Shown piece after piece: positions 1 to 5,964 of a stretch of DNA of 45,403 nucleotides. The stretch spans positions 1-45,403 of IMG/VR virus record IMGVR_UViG_3300021960_000145; one strand, given 5' to 3'. The DNA comes from a virus. How positions within the stretch are numbered: the stretch's first letter is position 1; each line of letters opens with the position of its first letter. The notes below the pieces were generated by a model. It saw only the letters and a program-made list of their open reading frames with translations, was not told where the DNA came from and did not search any database. The position numbers and the translations under genes are program-made.

Positions 1-651
1 CACCACCATCCAATCAGATTCGCCATTAAGGGCCTTCATGACCTGCTCGTAGAACCAGCCGCCAGCGCCATTGGCTGTAGACTCGACAATAACCTCGGAC
101 CCCTCTGCCGGTACAGACTGGAGAAGACCCGACACAATCTCGCCGCTGTTTGGGTAAAACGCAGCTTCAGAAGCGTGAACAAAGCGGTTCGTCATACCTC
201 GACCGATCTGGGTCGAGCGCGCAGTACCTATTCGGTATTGAGAGTTGAGCTTCTCAAATACCATAGTGGTGGTGGTTGATGACGCCAGTGGGGGCTTGAA
301 TATTGGATGGCTGGCATTGTCATAGAAAAACCGGACCATGCGGAAGATGGCGGTGGTGGACTCGGCAAGGTGTGAGAGCACAAAGGCGTTGGCGTTCTTT
401 GTTTTGGTTGTCTTCCAAAAGAACCTTCCCTCGACATAGGTCGAGATTCCCATCTGACGCCCCTTAATCACAAGGGCGCGGATACGGCCTGTTTCTTTTA
501 GCTGCTCTTCCAGCTTTTGATGTAGGATAATCTGACCACGGTTAAGCTTAAGCGGCGTCACCTCGCCATTCTTGTCGACGATCCGCAGCACGTTCTTTGC
601 GTAGAGCGGAAAGCTAGACATAAGCTTTTTGGCAATGTCTTCAATTTCCAC
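1..651 (-). CDS. terL: Terminase large subunit (TerL), N-terminal part, runs off left edge
   Basis: The ATPase/nuclease motor that packages DNA into the prohead; 217 residues are visible and the gene is open at the window edge. A Walker-A-like motif KGRQMGIST lies near residue 70. A Walker-B-like hydrophobic stretch ending in SEAAF and a coupling motif VESTANG follow at about residues 165-195, in the order usual for phage terminase ATPases. The GTG start at 651 has AAGGGA about 8 nt upstream and overlaps the end of the HNH gene by 11 nt; ATG at 621 is an alternative. The C-terminal nuclease domain is outside the window. Family assignment is secure from the motifs; the subfamily is not determined. 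Confidence 0.9.
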   Translation of the reverse strand, partial: MEIEDIAKKLMSSFPLYAKNVLRIVDKNGEVTPLKLNRGQIILHQKLEEQLKETGRIRALVIKGRQMGISTYVEGRFFWKTTKTKNANAFVLSHLAESTTAIFRMVRFFYDNASHPIFKPPLASSTTTTMVFEKLNSQYRIGTARSTQIGRGMTNRFVHASEAAFYPNSGEIVSGLLQSVPAEGSEVIVESTANGAGGWFYEQVMKALNGESDWMVV

Positions 652-1111
652 TGCGCATTCCCTTACTTATCTGCTTGGCCCACCAAAAAAGTTCTTCGTC
701 GCTCATGCGGTTGCGCATACTATTAACTGCGGAACATACCAGACGTATGTTGTCCGGCGTGTATCCTTTGTTGTTGTCTATTCTGTCAATACTGACGTTT
801 GCCCATTTATTATGGCGGCAGTGTGCCATTTTTACTTTAGATACCGCACACATGTTGTGCTGTAACTTAGCTAAAGAAATTAAATCCTCTATGGTGAGGT
901 TGAACTCCTTGCCCCTTTTTTTCGCGTTGTAACGAGCTTGATGCATCTTTTTATACAAGAGGGCGTTTATGTTTTTGTAAAGCCATTCGTCCCCGTCGAC
1001 CTTTGGAGGGCCGCAGTCTAAACAGCGGCGCGCGCGTCGGCCCGTCTTCAGGTTCTTGAAAAACTTTTCAAACGGCTTTTCTTCGCCGCACGAGGAGCAT
1101 CTTGCATCCAC
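641..1111 (-). CDS. HNH endonuclease with N-terminal zinc ribbon
   Basis: A 156-residue protein. The N-terminus carries two CxxC-type pairs (C5/C8 and a later CLDC), a small zinc ribbon. The C-terminal half holds the HNH core with the signature SIDRIDNNKGYTPDNIRLVC followed by VNSMRN, typical of free-standing phage HNH nucleases. Such enzymes nick or cut DNA and can act as homing endonucleases or assist packaging. It sits between the spanin genes and TerL and overlaps the TerL start by 11 nt. The GTG start at 1111 has only a weak ribosome binding site, so the start is tentative. Whether it homes or helps packaging cannot be told from sequence. Confidence 0.85.
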   Translation of the reverse strand: MDARCSSCGEEKPFEKFFKNLKTGRRARRCLDCGPPKVDGDEWLYKNINALLYKKMHQARYNAKKRGKEFNLTIEDLISLAKLQHNMCAVSKVKMAHCRHNKWANVSIDRIDNNKGYTPDNIRLVCSAVNSMRNRMSDEELFWWAKQISKGMRSGN

Positions 1112-1122
1112 TCAACACACCG

Positions 1123-1482
1123 TTACTTTGTGCGATCTATAGCCGCCAGCCAAGCCTCGACTGTCAAGCGATGCTTGACACTACATTCCATGTAGCGAGC
1201 AATCAGGTGGCTTTCCCATAAGGCCCGCTCCGGATCGATGAGCGGGTCTGGAACGTCATCTAGTGGCCGACAGTTACTCTCTAGGTTCGCCGGAGGCGGC
1301 GGCATTGGCGTTATCGACACCGCCTTGGAGCACCCCGACAACATTATCAGGAGCAGCACAGCTAAGAGCGGGAGCAGGAACTTCACGATAAATCTCGCGT
1401 ATGCTCGTTCCTCGGATGGCTCCCAACCCATCGGCATAATCTCTGAGGGTCTCATAGGCTCTGGCTTGTTGTTCCAGTTCAT
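1123..1482 (-). CDS. Rz1-like outer-membrane spanin lipoprotein
   Basis: A 119-residue protein with a hydrophobic segment ending in the lipobox LSGC (about residues 42-51), so signal peptidase II cleavage and lipidation at Cys are expected. A proline-rich stretch (PMPPPPAN) follows, as in Rz1 proteins. It would pair in the periplasm with the inner spanin to fuse inner and outer membranes at the last step of lysis. Its start at 1482 (AGGAG, 7 nt spacing) lies inside the inner-spanin gene in a different frame, the classic embedded Rz/Rz1 layout. The cytoplasmic N-terminus before the signal is longer than in lambda Rz1. The C-terminal tail extends past the end of the Rz-like gene. Confidence 0.8.
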   Translation of the reverse strand: MNWNNKPEPMRPSEIMPMGWEPSEERAYARFIVKFLLPLLAVLLLIMLSGCSKAVSITPMPPPPANLESNCRPLDDVPDPLIDPERALWESHLIARYMECSVKHRLTVEAWLAAIDRTK

Positions 1483-1630
1483 CTTGCATCTCCTGCTGCC
1501 GTTCCGCAGCCTCTTCCAAAGCGTTCGCAAGTGCAGCATCGCATTGCCAATCCCTTATCTTGTAGCCTGCTGTTAAACTAGCAAGCAAAGCTGCGCCAGC
1601 AATGTAGGGCATAAACGGTCTAAAGATCAT
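1274..1630 (-). CDS. Rz-like inner-membrane spanin
   Basis: A 118-residue protein with one N-terminal transmembrane segment (about residues 7-22) followed by a long charged Ala/Glu/Gln-rich helix (about 28-75) likely to form a periplasmic coiled coil. This is the usual i-spanin architecture. The ATG at 1630 overlaps the end of the holin gene, which gives tight coupling; the outer-spanin gene begins within this gene. Function is inferred from topology, position between holin and Rz1-like gene, and nesting; spanins diverge too far for sequence recognition alone. Confidence 0.78.
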   Translation of the reverse strand: MIFRPFMPYIAGAALLASLTAGYKIRDWQCDAALANALEEAAERQQEMQDELEQQARAYETLRDYADGLGAIRGTSIREIYREVPAPALSCAAPDNVVGVLQGGVDNANAAASGEPRE

Positions 1631-1838
1631 TGCTGTCTGCCCCTTTAATTTTACCCCACTCACGAACCCCGAAGGCCGTAGCACAAGCCGTGATAACCGC
1701 AGCCCAGCCCATCAACTCGACAGGCTCTTGTTTGAGTAAAGGAATGATGACGCCATTAACAGCGACACTGGCCGCAATACCAACGCAGGTTAGCGGCCTC
1801 CACCAAACACGAATTGCTTCACGAACTTTTCCAAACAT
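1620..1838 (-). CDS. Holin-like small membrane protein
   Basis: A 72-residue protein with an N-terminal basic segment containing VWWRPLT and two to three hydrophobic segments (about residues 15-32 and 42-58). It resembles the three-TM holin family seen in gene transfer agents and alphaproteobacterial phages. Holins time lysis by opening the inner membrane for the endolysin. It lies between a second small membrane gene and the spanins, and its stop overlaps the inner-spanin start. The ribosome binding site is weak, so the start (ATG 1838) rests mainly on the conserved-looking N-terminus. Confidence 0.75.
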   Translation of the reverse strand: MFGKVREAIRVWWRPLTCVGIAASVAVNGVIIPLLKQEPVELMGWAAVITACATAFGVREWGKIKGADSNDL

Positions 1839-1930
1839 AAAGCTACATACCACATCGCCACAAAGCCGAACACCCAAACCGAACCAGTGCAGAGAACGAA
1901 GATCGCCGCAAAGATCGGCGGTAGGATCAC
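1790..1930 (-). CDS. Small hydrophobic protein in lysis cassette (possible antiholin or second holin)
   Basis: A 46-residue protein from a GTG that overlaps the endolysin stop (GTGA). It is almost entirely hydrophobic for the first 32 residues (ILPPIFAAIFVL...FGFVAMWYVALCL), then ends in a short basic tail. It overlaps the holin gene by 49 nt in another frame. Position and topology suggest a membrane lysis regulator, but no family is recognised. The tight stop/start overlap and strongly hydrophobic composition argue that it is real. Confidence 0.6.
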   Translation of the reverse strand: MILPPIFAAIFVLCTGSVWVFGFVAMWYVALCLEKFVKQFVFGGGR

Positions 1931-2313
1931 GCCGGATAATCACGCCACGGCAATTGCCAATGCGGACCATCTTTAAAACTGCGCCAGTCGCCACCCCACT
2001 CGACAGGAACTTCAACCTGCAGCGCAGCAGCCTTCATTGCGTCAGCAACGGGGTAGAACAGCGGCCAGTCCCAGCGGATTTTACCATCTACATATGGTAC
2101 TATATCTACCGCGTGACCATCAAGATGTCGTGAGCGCATCGTTTTGGTAGCGCCCTTGAGATACAACTGCTTTTGGCGGGCCTGAGTCCGCAGCCCCTCA
2201 ATGACAGTAAAGTCCACAGTGGTGATTGTGATGGCCTTCTTGACCACAGCAACAAGATCAGGATGCACGCCACGTAAGTTATTTAAAGAGCGAAGCCCAA
2301 GCCTGTAACCCAT
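1927..2313 (-). CDS. Endolysin, M15-family L,D/D,D-peptidase
   Basis: A 128-residue single-domain enzyme expected to cut peptide cross-bridges in peptidoglycan at lysis. The zinc-site signature of M15 (VanY-like) peptidases is present: SRHLDGHAVD with H63 and D70, and DGPHWQ with H118 as the last ligand. No signal peptide is seen, so it depends on the holin for release. The start at 2313 has GGAGG at 7 nt spacing. It heads the holin/spanin group, and its stop overlaps the next small membrane gene. Confidence 0.9.
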   Translation of the reverse strand: MGYRLGLRSLNNLRGVHPDLVAVVKKAITITTVDFTVIEGLRTQARQKQLYLKGATKTMRSRHLDGHAVDIVPYVDGKIRWDWPLFYPVADAMKAAALQVEVPVEWGGDWRSFKDGPHWQLPWRDYPA

Positions 2314-2377
2314 ACCCAGTCCTCCGACTAACAAGTTTTCCTACAAAAACCGCAAAACAAAACAACAGTCAAGCGCG

Positions 2378-2521
2378 CTACCAGTCTTCCTTAAGGCTGT
2401 CGCTTTCCTCCCAAATCTTTTGAAGGGGATACTTTTCCTTCTTCCGTTTCTTTGGCTTGATCCTGCGCTGATGAAACCAGTCATCCTCAAGCGCACCGGC
2501 CATTGGACTTCGTCGTTTCAC
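2378..2521 (-). CDS. Small Lys/Arg-rich protein, unknown
   Basis: A 47-residue protein from GTG at 2521 whose start overlaps the stop of the upstream gene (GTGA). It has a basic central block (RRIKPKKRKKEK) and an acidic, Trp-containing tail. It is the last of four overlapping small genes that form one translational unit. No family recognised. The overlap chain is the main support. Confidence 0.6.
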   Translation of the reverse strand: MKRRSPMAGALEDDWFHQRRIKPKKRKKEKYPLQKIWEESDSLKEDW

Positions 2522-2655
2522 TTTTTCTTCCGCGCAGCTTTCTTAAAAGCCTTGGCTGTAGGAGCACCCTTCTCGCCAACCTTGCGCATCTTTTCGCCAG
2601 AGCCGGCCTTAATGCGCTTACGCTTTGCGTGAATGTTCGCGTACAAACCCTTCAT
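2518..2655 (-). CDS. Small basic phage protein, conserved type
   Basis: A 45-residue protein, MKGLYANIHAKRKRIKAGSG at the start and a Lys/Ala-rich end. The KGLYANIHAKRKRI...GSGEKMRK...GAPT pattern is a recurrent small protein of phages, with no established function that I know of. The high Lys/Arg content suggests nucleic-acid binding or a virion role (inference). Its ATG shares one base with the stop of the upstream gene, and its stop overlaps the next GTG. Confidence 0.75.
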   Translation of the reverse strand: MKGLYANIHAKRKRIKAGSGEKMRKVGEKGAPTAKAFKKAARKKK

Positions 2656-2939
2656 CACCACTTCTCCCGATTCGCCCACCAAGCCGCACTCATCTTGCCC
2701 TTGGCAATGTTCTTGGCATGGCGCGCCTTAAAACTGGCGCGCTTCGTTTTCATTCTGTCACTCTCGCCAGCCTTTGGCTTGCCAGCGGTGCTGGCACCCT
2801 GCTCACCAAAACGAATCGTCTTTATCTTGTCGCCCTCTTTGGCAACCACAACGTGAGACTTCTTCGGGTGATTGGGCGTGCGCTTCGGCTTGTTGTATCC
2901 GCTAACGCCAGCCCGTTCCAGACGAGGGTCCTTTTTCAC
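2655..2939 (-). CDS. DUF6321-like basic phage protein
   Basis: A 94-residue, strongly basic protein. The segment NKPKRTPNHPKKSHVVVAKE followed by GDKIKTIRFGEQGAS matches, to my recognition, a conserved phage family of unknown function (DUF6321 type). Translation starts at a GTG overlapping the upstream stop (GTGA). It shares its operon with three other tiny basic genes just before the lysis cassette, so expression is probably late. No catalytic residues are evident. Confidence 0.75.
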   Translation of the reverse strand: MKKDPRLERAGVSGYNKPKRTPNHPKKSHVVVAKEGDKIKTIRFGEQGASTAGKPKAGESDRMKTKRASFKARHAKNIAKGKMSAAWWANREKW

Positions 2940-3052
2940 TTTTTCTTCTTGCCCTTCATCATCATGGGCTTTCCGGTTTTGGCAGCAGCCTTCTTGGCCT
3001 GAGCCATGCCCTGCTTTGTGTAAGCGTACTTTTTGTTACCAACCTTCGGCAT
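2936..3052 (-). CDS. Tiny Lys/Ala-rich phage protein
   Basis: A 38-residue protein beginning MPKVGNKKYAYTKQGMAQAK, a recurrent small protein type of phages, ending in GKKKK. Thirteen lysines make it highly basic. It is the first gene of the four-gene overlapping chain. Function unknown; DNA association is a guess from charge. Confidence 0.7.
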   Translation of the reverse strand: MPKVGNKKYAYTKQGMAQAKKAAAKTGKPMMMKGKKKK

Positions 3053-3061
3053 AAGAACCCC

Positions 3062-3217
3062 CTAGTCTAGAGTTAAAGAAAAAAAGATGGGACCGAAACG
3101 AATTGCAAACAATCCATCGTACCACTCAATCCCGAATGTGAACACATTGCTAGATAAAGCCAGAGAGGCGTTAATGCCAAGCCAGCGAACCAAAATGCCT
3201 GTTAGCTCTTCTTTCAT
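3062..3217 (-). CDS. Small hypothetical protein
   Basis: A 51-residue protein from ATG 3217 (weak ribosome binding site). The C-terminal half is hydrophobic and aromatic (FTFGIEWYDGLFAIRFGPIF) and looks like paired beta strands rather than a clear transmembrane helix. It lies 9 nt upstream of the basic-gene chain on the same strand, which supports a real gene. No family recognised. The open frame continues upstream to 3259, but no better start is visible there. Confidence 0.5.
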   Translation of the reverse strand: MKEELTGILVRWLGINASLALSSNVFTFGIEWYDGLFAIRFGPIFFSLTLD

Positions 3218-3647
3218 AAATACCCAACTACAGGATTCTGGATAAATCGCAAGAAGCAATCCGCGCGTACATTTTTATTATGCCCCGAACATGAATCGGC
3301 TATTTTTATTTTTTTTGGTTTGACTACCTAAAAGTTGGTACCCCCCTGTTTGGGATGCCCCATATGGTGTTAGGTTACGAAACTAACAGCTAGATATTGA
3401 GATAGGTCCTATATAAGCGTGGGATCGACCGCCCCTGCCTGACACCACGTCCCCCCCCTCCCCCTACCCATCATGCCGCATCCGGATCGACCGGTACTGC
3501 ACCGCGCGATACGCGACCTCCGCCGCGCAAAAGAAAAGGCCTCCGCCGCAGCGAAAGCCTCTTCAAAAACCCCTGCCCCTAAAAAAACCAAGGGCATCAA
3601 TGTGTTGAGCGGGGTGGTACGGCTACAACCTTGTCTAGGTTGTCGTC
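3218..3647. other. Gap without a supported gene; AT-rich control-like segment
   Basis: This is the largest gap in the late-left block. It contains a T-rich run (about 3301-3317), an inverted repeat GTTAG-N9-CTAAC (about 3370-3388) and a TATATAAG hexamer-like element near 3410. A plus-strand frame from 3473 encodes a basic Ala/Lys-rich peptide but has no ribosome binding site and runs antisense into TerS, so I do not call it. The inverted repeat plus TATATAAG could be an operator/promoter, or the segment could be an attachment or packaging site. None of these is demonstrable here. Confidence 0.4.
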
Positions 3648-4112
3648 CTATTGCACAGTATCGTCGTCGTCATGCTCGCTCAGGTCGAGCGATGCGAGGA
3701 AGTCGCCGCCATTGATCGTTTCGATCTGCTGCTTCTCTGGTGCGAAGATGCCAGCAACCTTGCCGAGCAGCTCGAGAGCGCGGATGCGGGCTGCTGCAGG
3801 GCTTTCATCGTCAACGGCCTCCAGCTTGAAACGAGAAACAAGCCAGTCAGCATCTACAGCCAGCCGGTCCATTTGTTCACGTTTCGCAGCCTCGATCCTT
3901 TTCTTGATCTTTGGCATGGCCATCATGTTGCTGGCGGTCACTCTGGCGCTTTTCTCGCTATATCCTGCAGCGATGGCGGCGTTGGTCTGGTGTCCACCAT
4001 TTGCCAAGTATTCAGCTACGAACATCTGCTGTTTTGGCGTGATGTAGTCGGGATCATTGCTTGCCATAATTCGGGTCTTTCCTTCGGCTGTAAGTTCTTT
4101 GTCCTTGTTCAT
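3648..4112 (-). CDS. terS: Terminase small subunit (TerS)
   Basis: A 154-residue DNA-recognition subunit of the packaging motor. After a charged N-terminus, YITPKQQMFVAEYLANG and the segment QTNAAIAAGYSEKSARVTAS (about residues 25-65) form the helix-turn-helix typical of small terminases. A long helical segment follows (MPKIKKRIEAAKREQMDRL...), then an acidic C-terminal tail (EHDDDDTVQ) that may contact TerL. ATG 4112 has only a weak upstream ribosome site; ATG at residue 16 (4067) is an alternative start. It lies about 3 kb from TerL with the lysis cassette between them, an unusual separation. Confidence 0.88.
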   Translation of the reverse strand: MNKDKELTAEGKTRIMASNDPDYITPKQQMFVAEYLANGGHQTNAAIAAGYSEKSARVTASNMMAMPKIKKRIEAAKREQMDRLAVDADWLVSRFKLEAVDDESPAAARIRALELLGKVAGIFAPEKQQIETINGGDFLASLDLSEHDDDDTVQ

Positions 4113-4120
4113 CTGTCTGT

Positions 4121-4213
4121 CTACTCTCTCTCTAGTATATCTTTACTTTGGTCAGGTGATGGGATCGCCGCCTCTTGTGTTTTTTTCCGCCGAATTTTCG
4201 GGGCAGTTCTCAC
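4121..4213 (-). CDS. Possible 30-residue basic peptide
   Basis: A short frame from GTG 4213, overlapping the upstream stop (GTGTGA), ending 8 nt before TerS. It begins with a basic stretch (VRTAPKIRRKKTQ) and ends acidic (DILERE). It fills an otherwise empty spot in a chain of overlapping genes, which is the only real support. It may instead be a non-coding spacer. Confidence 0.3.
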   Translation of the reverse strand: MRTAPKIRRKKTQEAAIPSPDQSKDILERE

Positions 4214-4431
4214 ACCATTCCTCGAGGTGACCGGTCAGGCGGAAGTAGTCGCGAGGCTGATTGATTTCTGTCGGCGAATTCTTCTATCGCATCCGCCAAG
4301 GCATCAAGCACAGCAACACAGTCATCCGCCATCAGCATCTCCCACTCTTCCATGTCTTCGACGCCATGCCAAAGCGTGTCGCTAGCAACCTCTCGGATGT
4401 ACCTGACTATGCTTTGTCTGGTTCTGGTCAT
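4210..4431 (-). CDS. Hypothetical acidic protein
   Basis: A 73-residue protein from ATG 4431, which overlaps the stop of the upstream gene (ATGA). A basic N-terminus (TRTRQSIVRYIR) is followed by an acidic helical region rich in Asp, Glu, Met and Ala (about residues 20-55). No family recognised. The longer frame to 4539 would overlap the upstream gene by 112 nt and is rejected. It belongs to the small-gene chain upstream of TerS. Confidence 0.6.
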   Translation of the reverse strand: MTRTRQSIVRYIREVASDTLWHGVEDMEEWEMLMADDCVAVLDALADAIEEFADRNQSASRLLPPDRSPRGMV

Positions 4432-4625
4432 TTGTCCTGTCTCGGCCTGTAGGGTCGCCGCTCCTGTGGTTTTTCCCGCCGACTTTTTGGGAGCAGCAGC
4501 CTTCGGGCCGCTTCCTTGATTGCTTTCGCTTCGTCCCATCGTCCCTCCAAGTCCTCCGCATCAGCCATCGGCCTCAAGTGTTCGCGGACCAGTTCTCTGT
4601 TGGAAAGCTTTCGCCAGTGCGTCAT
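4428..4625 (-). CDS. Hypothetical basic protein
   Basis: A 65-residue protein from ATG 4625, overlapping the preceding stop (ATGA). It is mostly helical and charged: MTHWRKLSNRELVREHLR, then an Ala/Glu-rich segment and an Arg/Pro-rich tail (KSRREKPQERRPYRPRQ). No family recognised. Its stop overlaps the next start (ATGA), so it is translationally coupled on both sides. Confidence 0.6.
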   Translation of the reverse strand: MTHWRKLSNRELVREHLRPMADAEDLEGRWDEAKAIKEAARRLLLPKSRREKPQERRPYRPRQDK

Positions 4626-4918
4626 GCGAAGTAGTTCAGCGCTCCAACCCCAACCGTCAGCGCGATCCAGCCAACCCTCTCCCAAGCCGTAACCACACCA
4701 GAGCTTTTCTGCTGCACCTGCTCAAGGCTCCGCAGCCTGTCCTCATGATCGTCTATATTGTCGCGGTGCTGGCGCAACCGCTCGTCCACTCTGGTCAAGT
4801 GTTGCAGCGCCTCTGCAATCGTCTTGATCTCGTCTTCGATCCTGCCAAGTCGATGGTGGATGGCTTCTGGGGTCACGGCTGCACTCTCATGTTGATATGA
4901 CTGCTCAACCATTACCAT
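4622..4918 (-). CDS. Coiled-coil protein with C-terminal membrane anchor (XhlA-like topology)
   Basis: A 98-residue protein. Residues about 20-70 form a heptad-rich coiled coil (RIEDEIKTIAEALQHL...DDHEDRLRSLEQV), followed by one transmembrane helix (WIALTVGVGALNYF) at the extreme C-terminus. This layout resembles the small XhlA-type phage proteins found near lysis genes; the match is by architecture only. It is the first gene of the leftward block after the control region at about 5 kb. Start may be Met1 or Met3; no strong ribosome binding site is seen. Confidence 0.6.
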   Translation of the reverse strand: MVMVEQSYQHESAAVTPEAIHHRLGRIEDEIKTIAEALQHLTRVDERLRQHRDNIDDHEDRLRSLEQVQQKSSGVVTAWERVGWIALTVGVGALNYFA

Positions 4919-4991
4919 GAAGCAAACCGAAGTGCGACAGCAAAAGAAAATTTTTCGCTATCTTTCAAAAGCATAACACATGGCAAATAAG

Positions 4992-5000
4992 TTATCCACA
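4992..5000 (+). promoter_or_regulatory. Perfect DnaA box
   Basis: TTATCCACA is identical to the strong bacterial DnaA-box consensus. It lies just upstream of the rightward promoter, and the window also encodes a protein resembling the DnaA DNA-binding domain (13647-13943). I saw only this one perfect box, so an origin is not established; it may regulate transcription. Confidence 0.6.
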
Positions 5001-5048
5001 GATGTGATGCATTTTGTTGCTTGACTAATCAAAACACATAACTATTTT
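5001..5048 (+). promoter_or_regulatory. Early rightward promoter P1 with upstream GATGTGATGC element
   Basis: A -35-like TTGACT (5021-5026) and -10-like TATTTT (5043-5048) are separated by 16 bp. GATGTGATGC (5001-5010) stands directly after the DnaA box. The same arrangement recurs at 7529-7566, where the shared block includes ATCAAAA and ATAACTAT between and over the promoter hexamers. Expected to drive the small early genes. Confidence 0.6.
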
Positions 5049-5170
5049 AATGTTTGTCAAAGCGACACGGGACGGACCGCCCAAGCATAACGGTCCCACT
5101 GTCCGGTAGGATAGCGGATGCAGCCTAGCATGGCTTCATCGAAAGGAGTGGCCCGAATGGCTTGAACCAC

Positions 5171-5256
5171 GCACTCTCGCTAATACTGGTTTCCGGCAGT
5201 GCAGAACCCACTGGGTTCCTCTCGCCGCAGCTGAGGCTGTTGCGAGATGAAATCAG
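5171..5256 (+). promoter_or_regulatory. Structured 5' leader of the early operon
   Basis: Several stems can form in a row: GCACT/AGTGC (5171-5175 with 5198-5202), GAACCC-ACT-GGGTTC (5204-5218), and a long stem at 5221-5231/5236-5246 with loop TGAG and one mismatch. The last stem is followed by ATGAAA then TCAG (5247-5256) and a ribosome site. The 3' end matches the repeated structured leaders at 5492, 5898 and 8474, so this may be a diverged relative. Confidence 0.5.
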
Positions 5257-5270
5257 CAAGGAGAATGAAA

Positions 5271-5477
5271 ATGAGTAATTACCTAAGCACTCGCAAAAAG
5301 AATTTCACCATGACGGAATTCCGCGCAATTCCGCGCAACAGTGATGGTGACATCATCGATCTGTTCGATGCGTACCCATTCATCACAGGGATGCAACGGC
5401 TCTTGCTTACTGACGATGACTGGTCGCGCATGGATGAATACGACGAGGAAGTGCGCTGCATGATGGAGGAATTCTAG
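5271..5477 (+). CDS. Hypothetical early protein 1
   Basis: A 68-residue protein, first gene of the early train. The start is ATG 5271, with AAGGAG at 7 nt; in-frame ATGs upstream lie in or before the ribosome site. A basic N-terminus (MSNYLSTRKKNF) leads to an acidic C-terminus (LTDDDWSRMDEYDEE). No family recognised. Small acidic early phage proteins often target host enzymes, but nothing specific shows that here. Confidence 0.65.
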   Translation: MSNYLSTRKKNFTMTEFRAIPRNSDGDIIDLFDAYPFITGMQRLLLTDDDWSRMDEYDEEVRCMMEEF

Positions 5478-5491
5478 CTGATCTACCGAAA

Positions 5492-5542
5492 CTGACCTCC
5501 CCAGAGGGTGGGGCTCCGGCTCCACCCCGAGGATGAATTCAG
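5492..5542 (+). ncRNA. Repeated structured leader, copy 1
   Basis: An outer stem CTGA/TCAG (492-495 with 539-542), an inner stem CCTC/GAGG (496-499 with 529-532), a single-stranded CCCAGA, then a 9-bp hairpin (506-514 with 519-527) with a UCCG loop. An ATGAAT bulge lies on the 3' side. The ribosome site of the next gene follows at once. Copies 2 and 3 share the unpaired positions and change paired positions in a compensating way. Confidence 0.65.
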
Positions 5543-5556
5543 CAAGGAGAATAGAA

Positions 5557-5901
5557 ATGGAACGTCCCTTTGATCACAGTGGAATGTCTGAGCCTGACGG
5601 CTTCGATGTTGACGATTTCCGGCTCGCGGATTGCGATCCGCTCCACCGGTACACCGGAGAGCTGGGTGATAGACTGATGACCATTCGCGTCTGGCTCGCC
5701 CCCGAATGGTGGACACGCGAAAACATCGAACATGCCGTCGATTGGCACATGGAGCCTGAGTATTGCCATCACAGCCACGACTGCTGCGGTCACTGGTACG
5801 GAGGCGGGGGCAAGATCATCGACACCGATCACTCGACCGACAAAAACGGAGAACGCTGCATCGCAGTCACCGTTCGCCGCGACTACAGAATGAACATCTG
5901 A
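5557..5901 (+). CDS. Hypothetical early protein 2
   Basis: A 114-residue protein from ATG 5557 (AAGGAG, 7 nt spacing). Acidic N-terminal region, then a middle rich in Trp, His and Cys (EYCHHSHDCCGHWYGGGGK, about residues 67-85) that could bind metal, then a basic end. The Cys/His cluster is the only distinctive feature; its spacing does not match a zinc finger I recognise. The stop codon forms part of the next structured leader. Confidence 0.6.
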   Translation: MERPFDHSGMSEPDGFDVDDFRLADCDPLHRYTGELGDRLMTIRVWLAPEWWTRENIEHAVDWHMEPEYCHHSHDCCGHWYGGGGKIIDTDHSTDKNGERCIAVTVRRDYRMNI

Positions 5902-5948
5902 CTTCCCCAGAGGCTGGGGCGAAAGCTCCAGCCCGAGGATGAAATCAG
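5898..5948 (+). ncRNA. Repeated structured leader, copy 2
   Basis: Same fold as copy 1: CTGA/TCAG (898-901 with 945-948), CTTC/GAGG (902-905 with 935-938, one G-U), CCCAGA, then a 9-bp hairpin (912-920 with 925-933) closed by a GAAA tetraloop. Hairpin pairs differ from copy 1 (for example a T-A position became C-G) while pairing is kept. The stop codon of the upstream gene is part of the CTGA strand. Confidence 0.65.
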
Positions 5949-5964
5949 CAACGGAGACACCAAC

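Larger units (their letters stand above)
4919..5270. promoter_or_regulatory. Divergent control region between late-left and early-right blocks
   Basis: About 350 bp with no gene. It holds a DnaA box, a sigma70-like rightward promoter and a strongly folded 5' leader, each listed separately. The leftward genes also start from its left side; on the minus strand TATGCT with TGGATA 17 bp upstream is a weak promoter candidate. The segment 5055-5160 contains further complementary arms (GGACCG with CGGTCC at about 5072-5095). The region could combine transcription control with replication initiation. Confidence 0.65.

Noticed and set aside
3473-3715. 80-codon plus-strand basic peptide
   Set aside because: No ribosome site, and the last third is antisense to TerS; kept only as a remark on the gap.
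3651-4385. 244-codon plus-strand frame opposite TerS
   Set aside because: It is antisense to TerS and its neighbours, has no ribosome site and no recognisable family; the minus-strand genes have motifs and overlaps.
5492-5542. Structured leader copy as a hammerhead variant
   Set aside because: It lacks the CUGANGA core in a matching position; the shared GATGA and ribosome-site bases are not enough.
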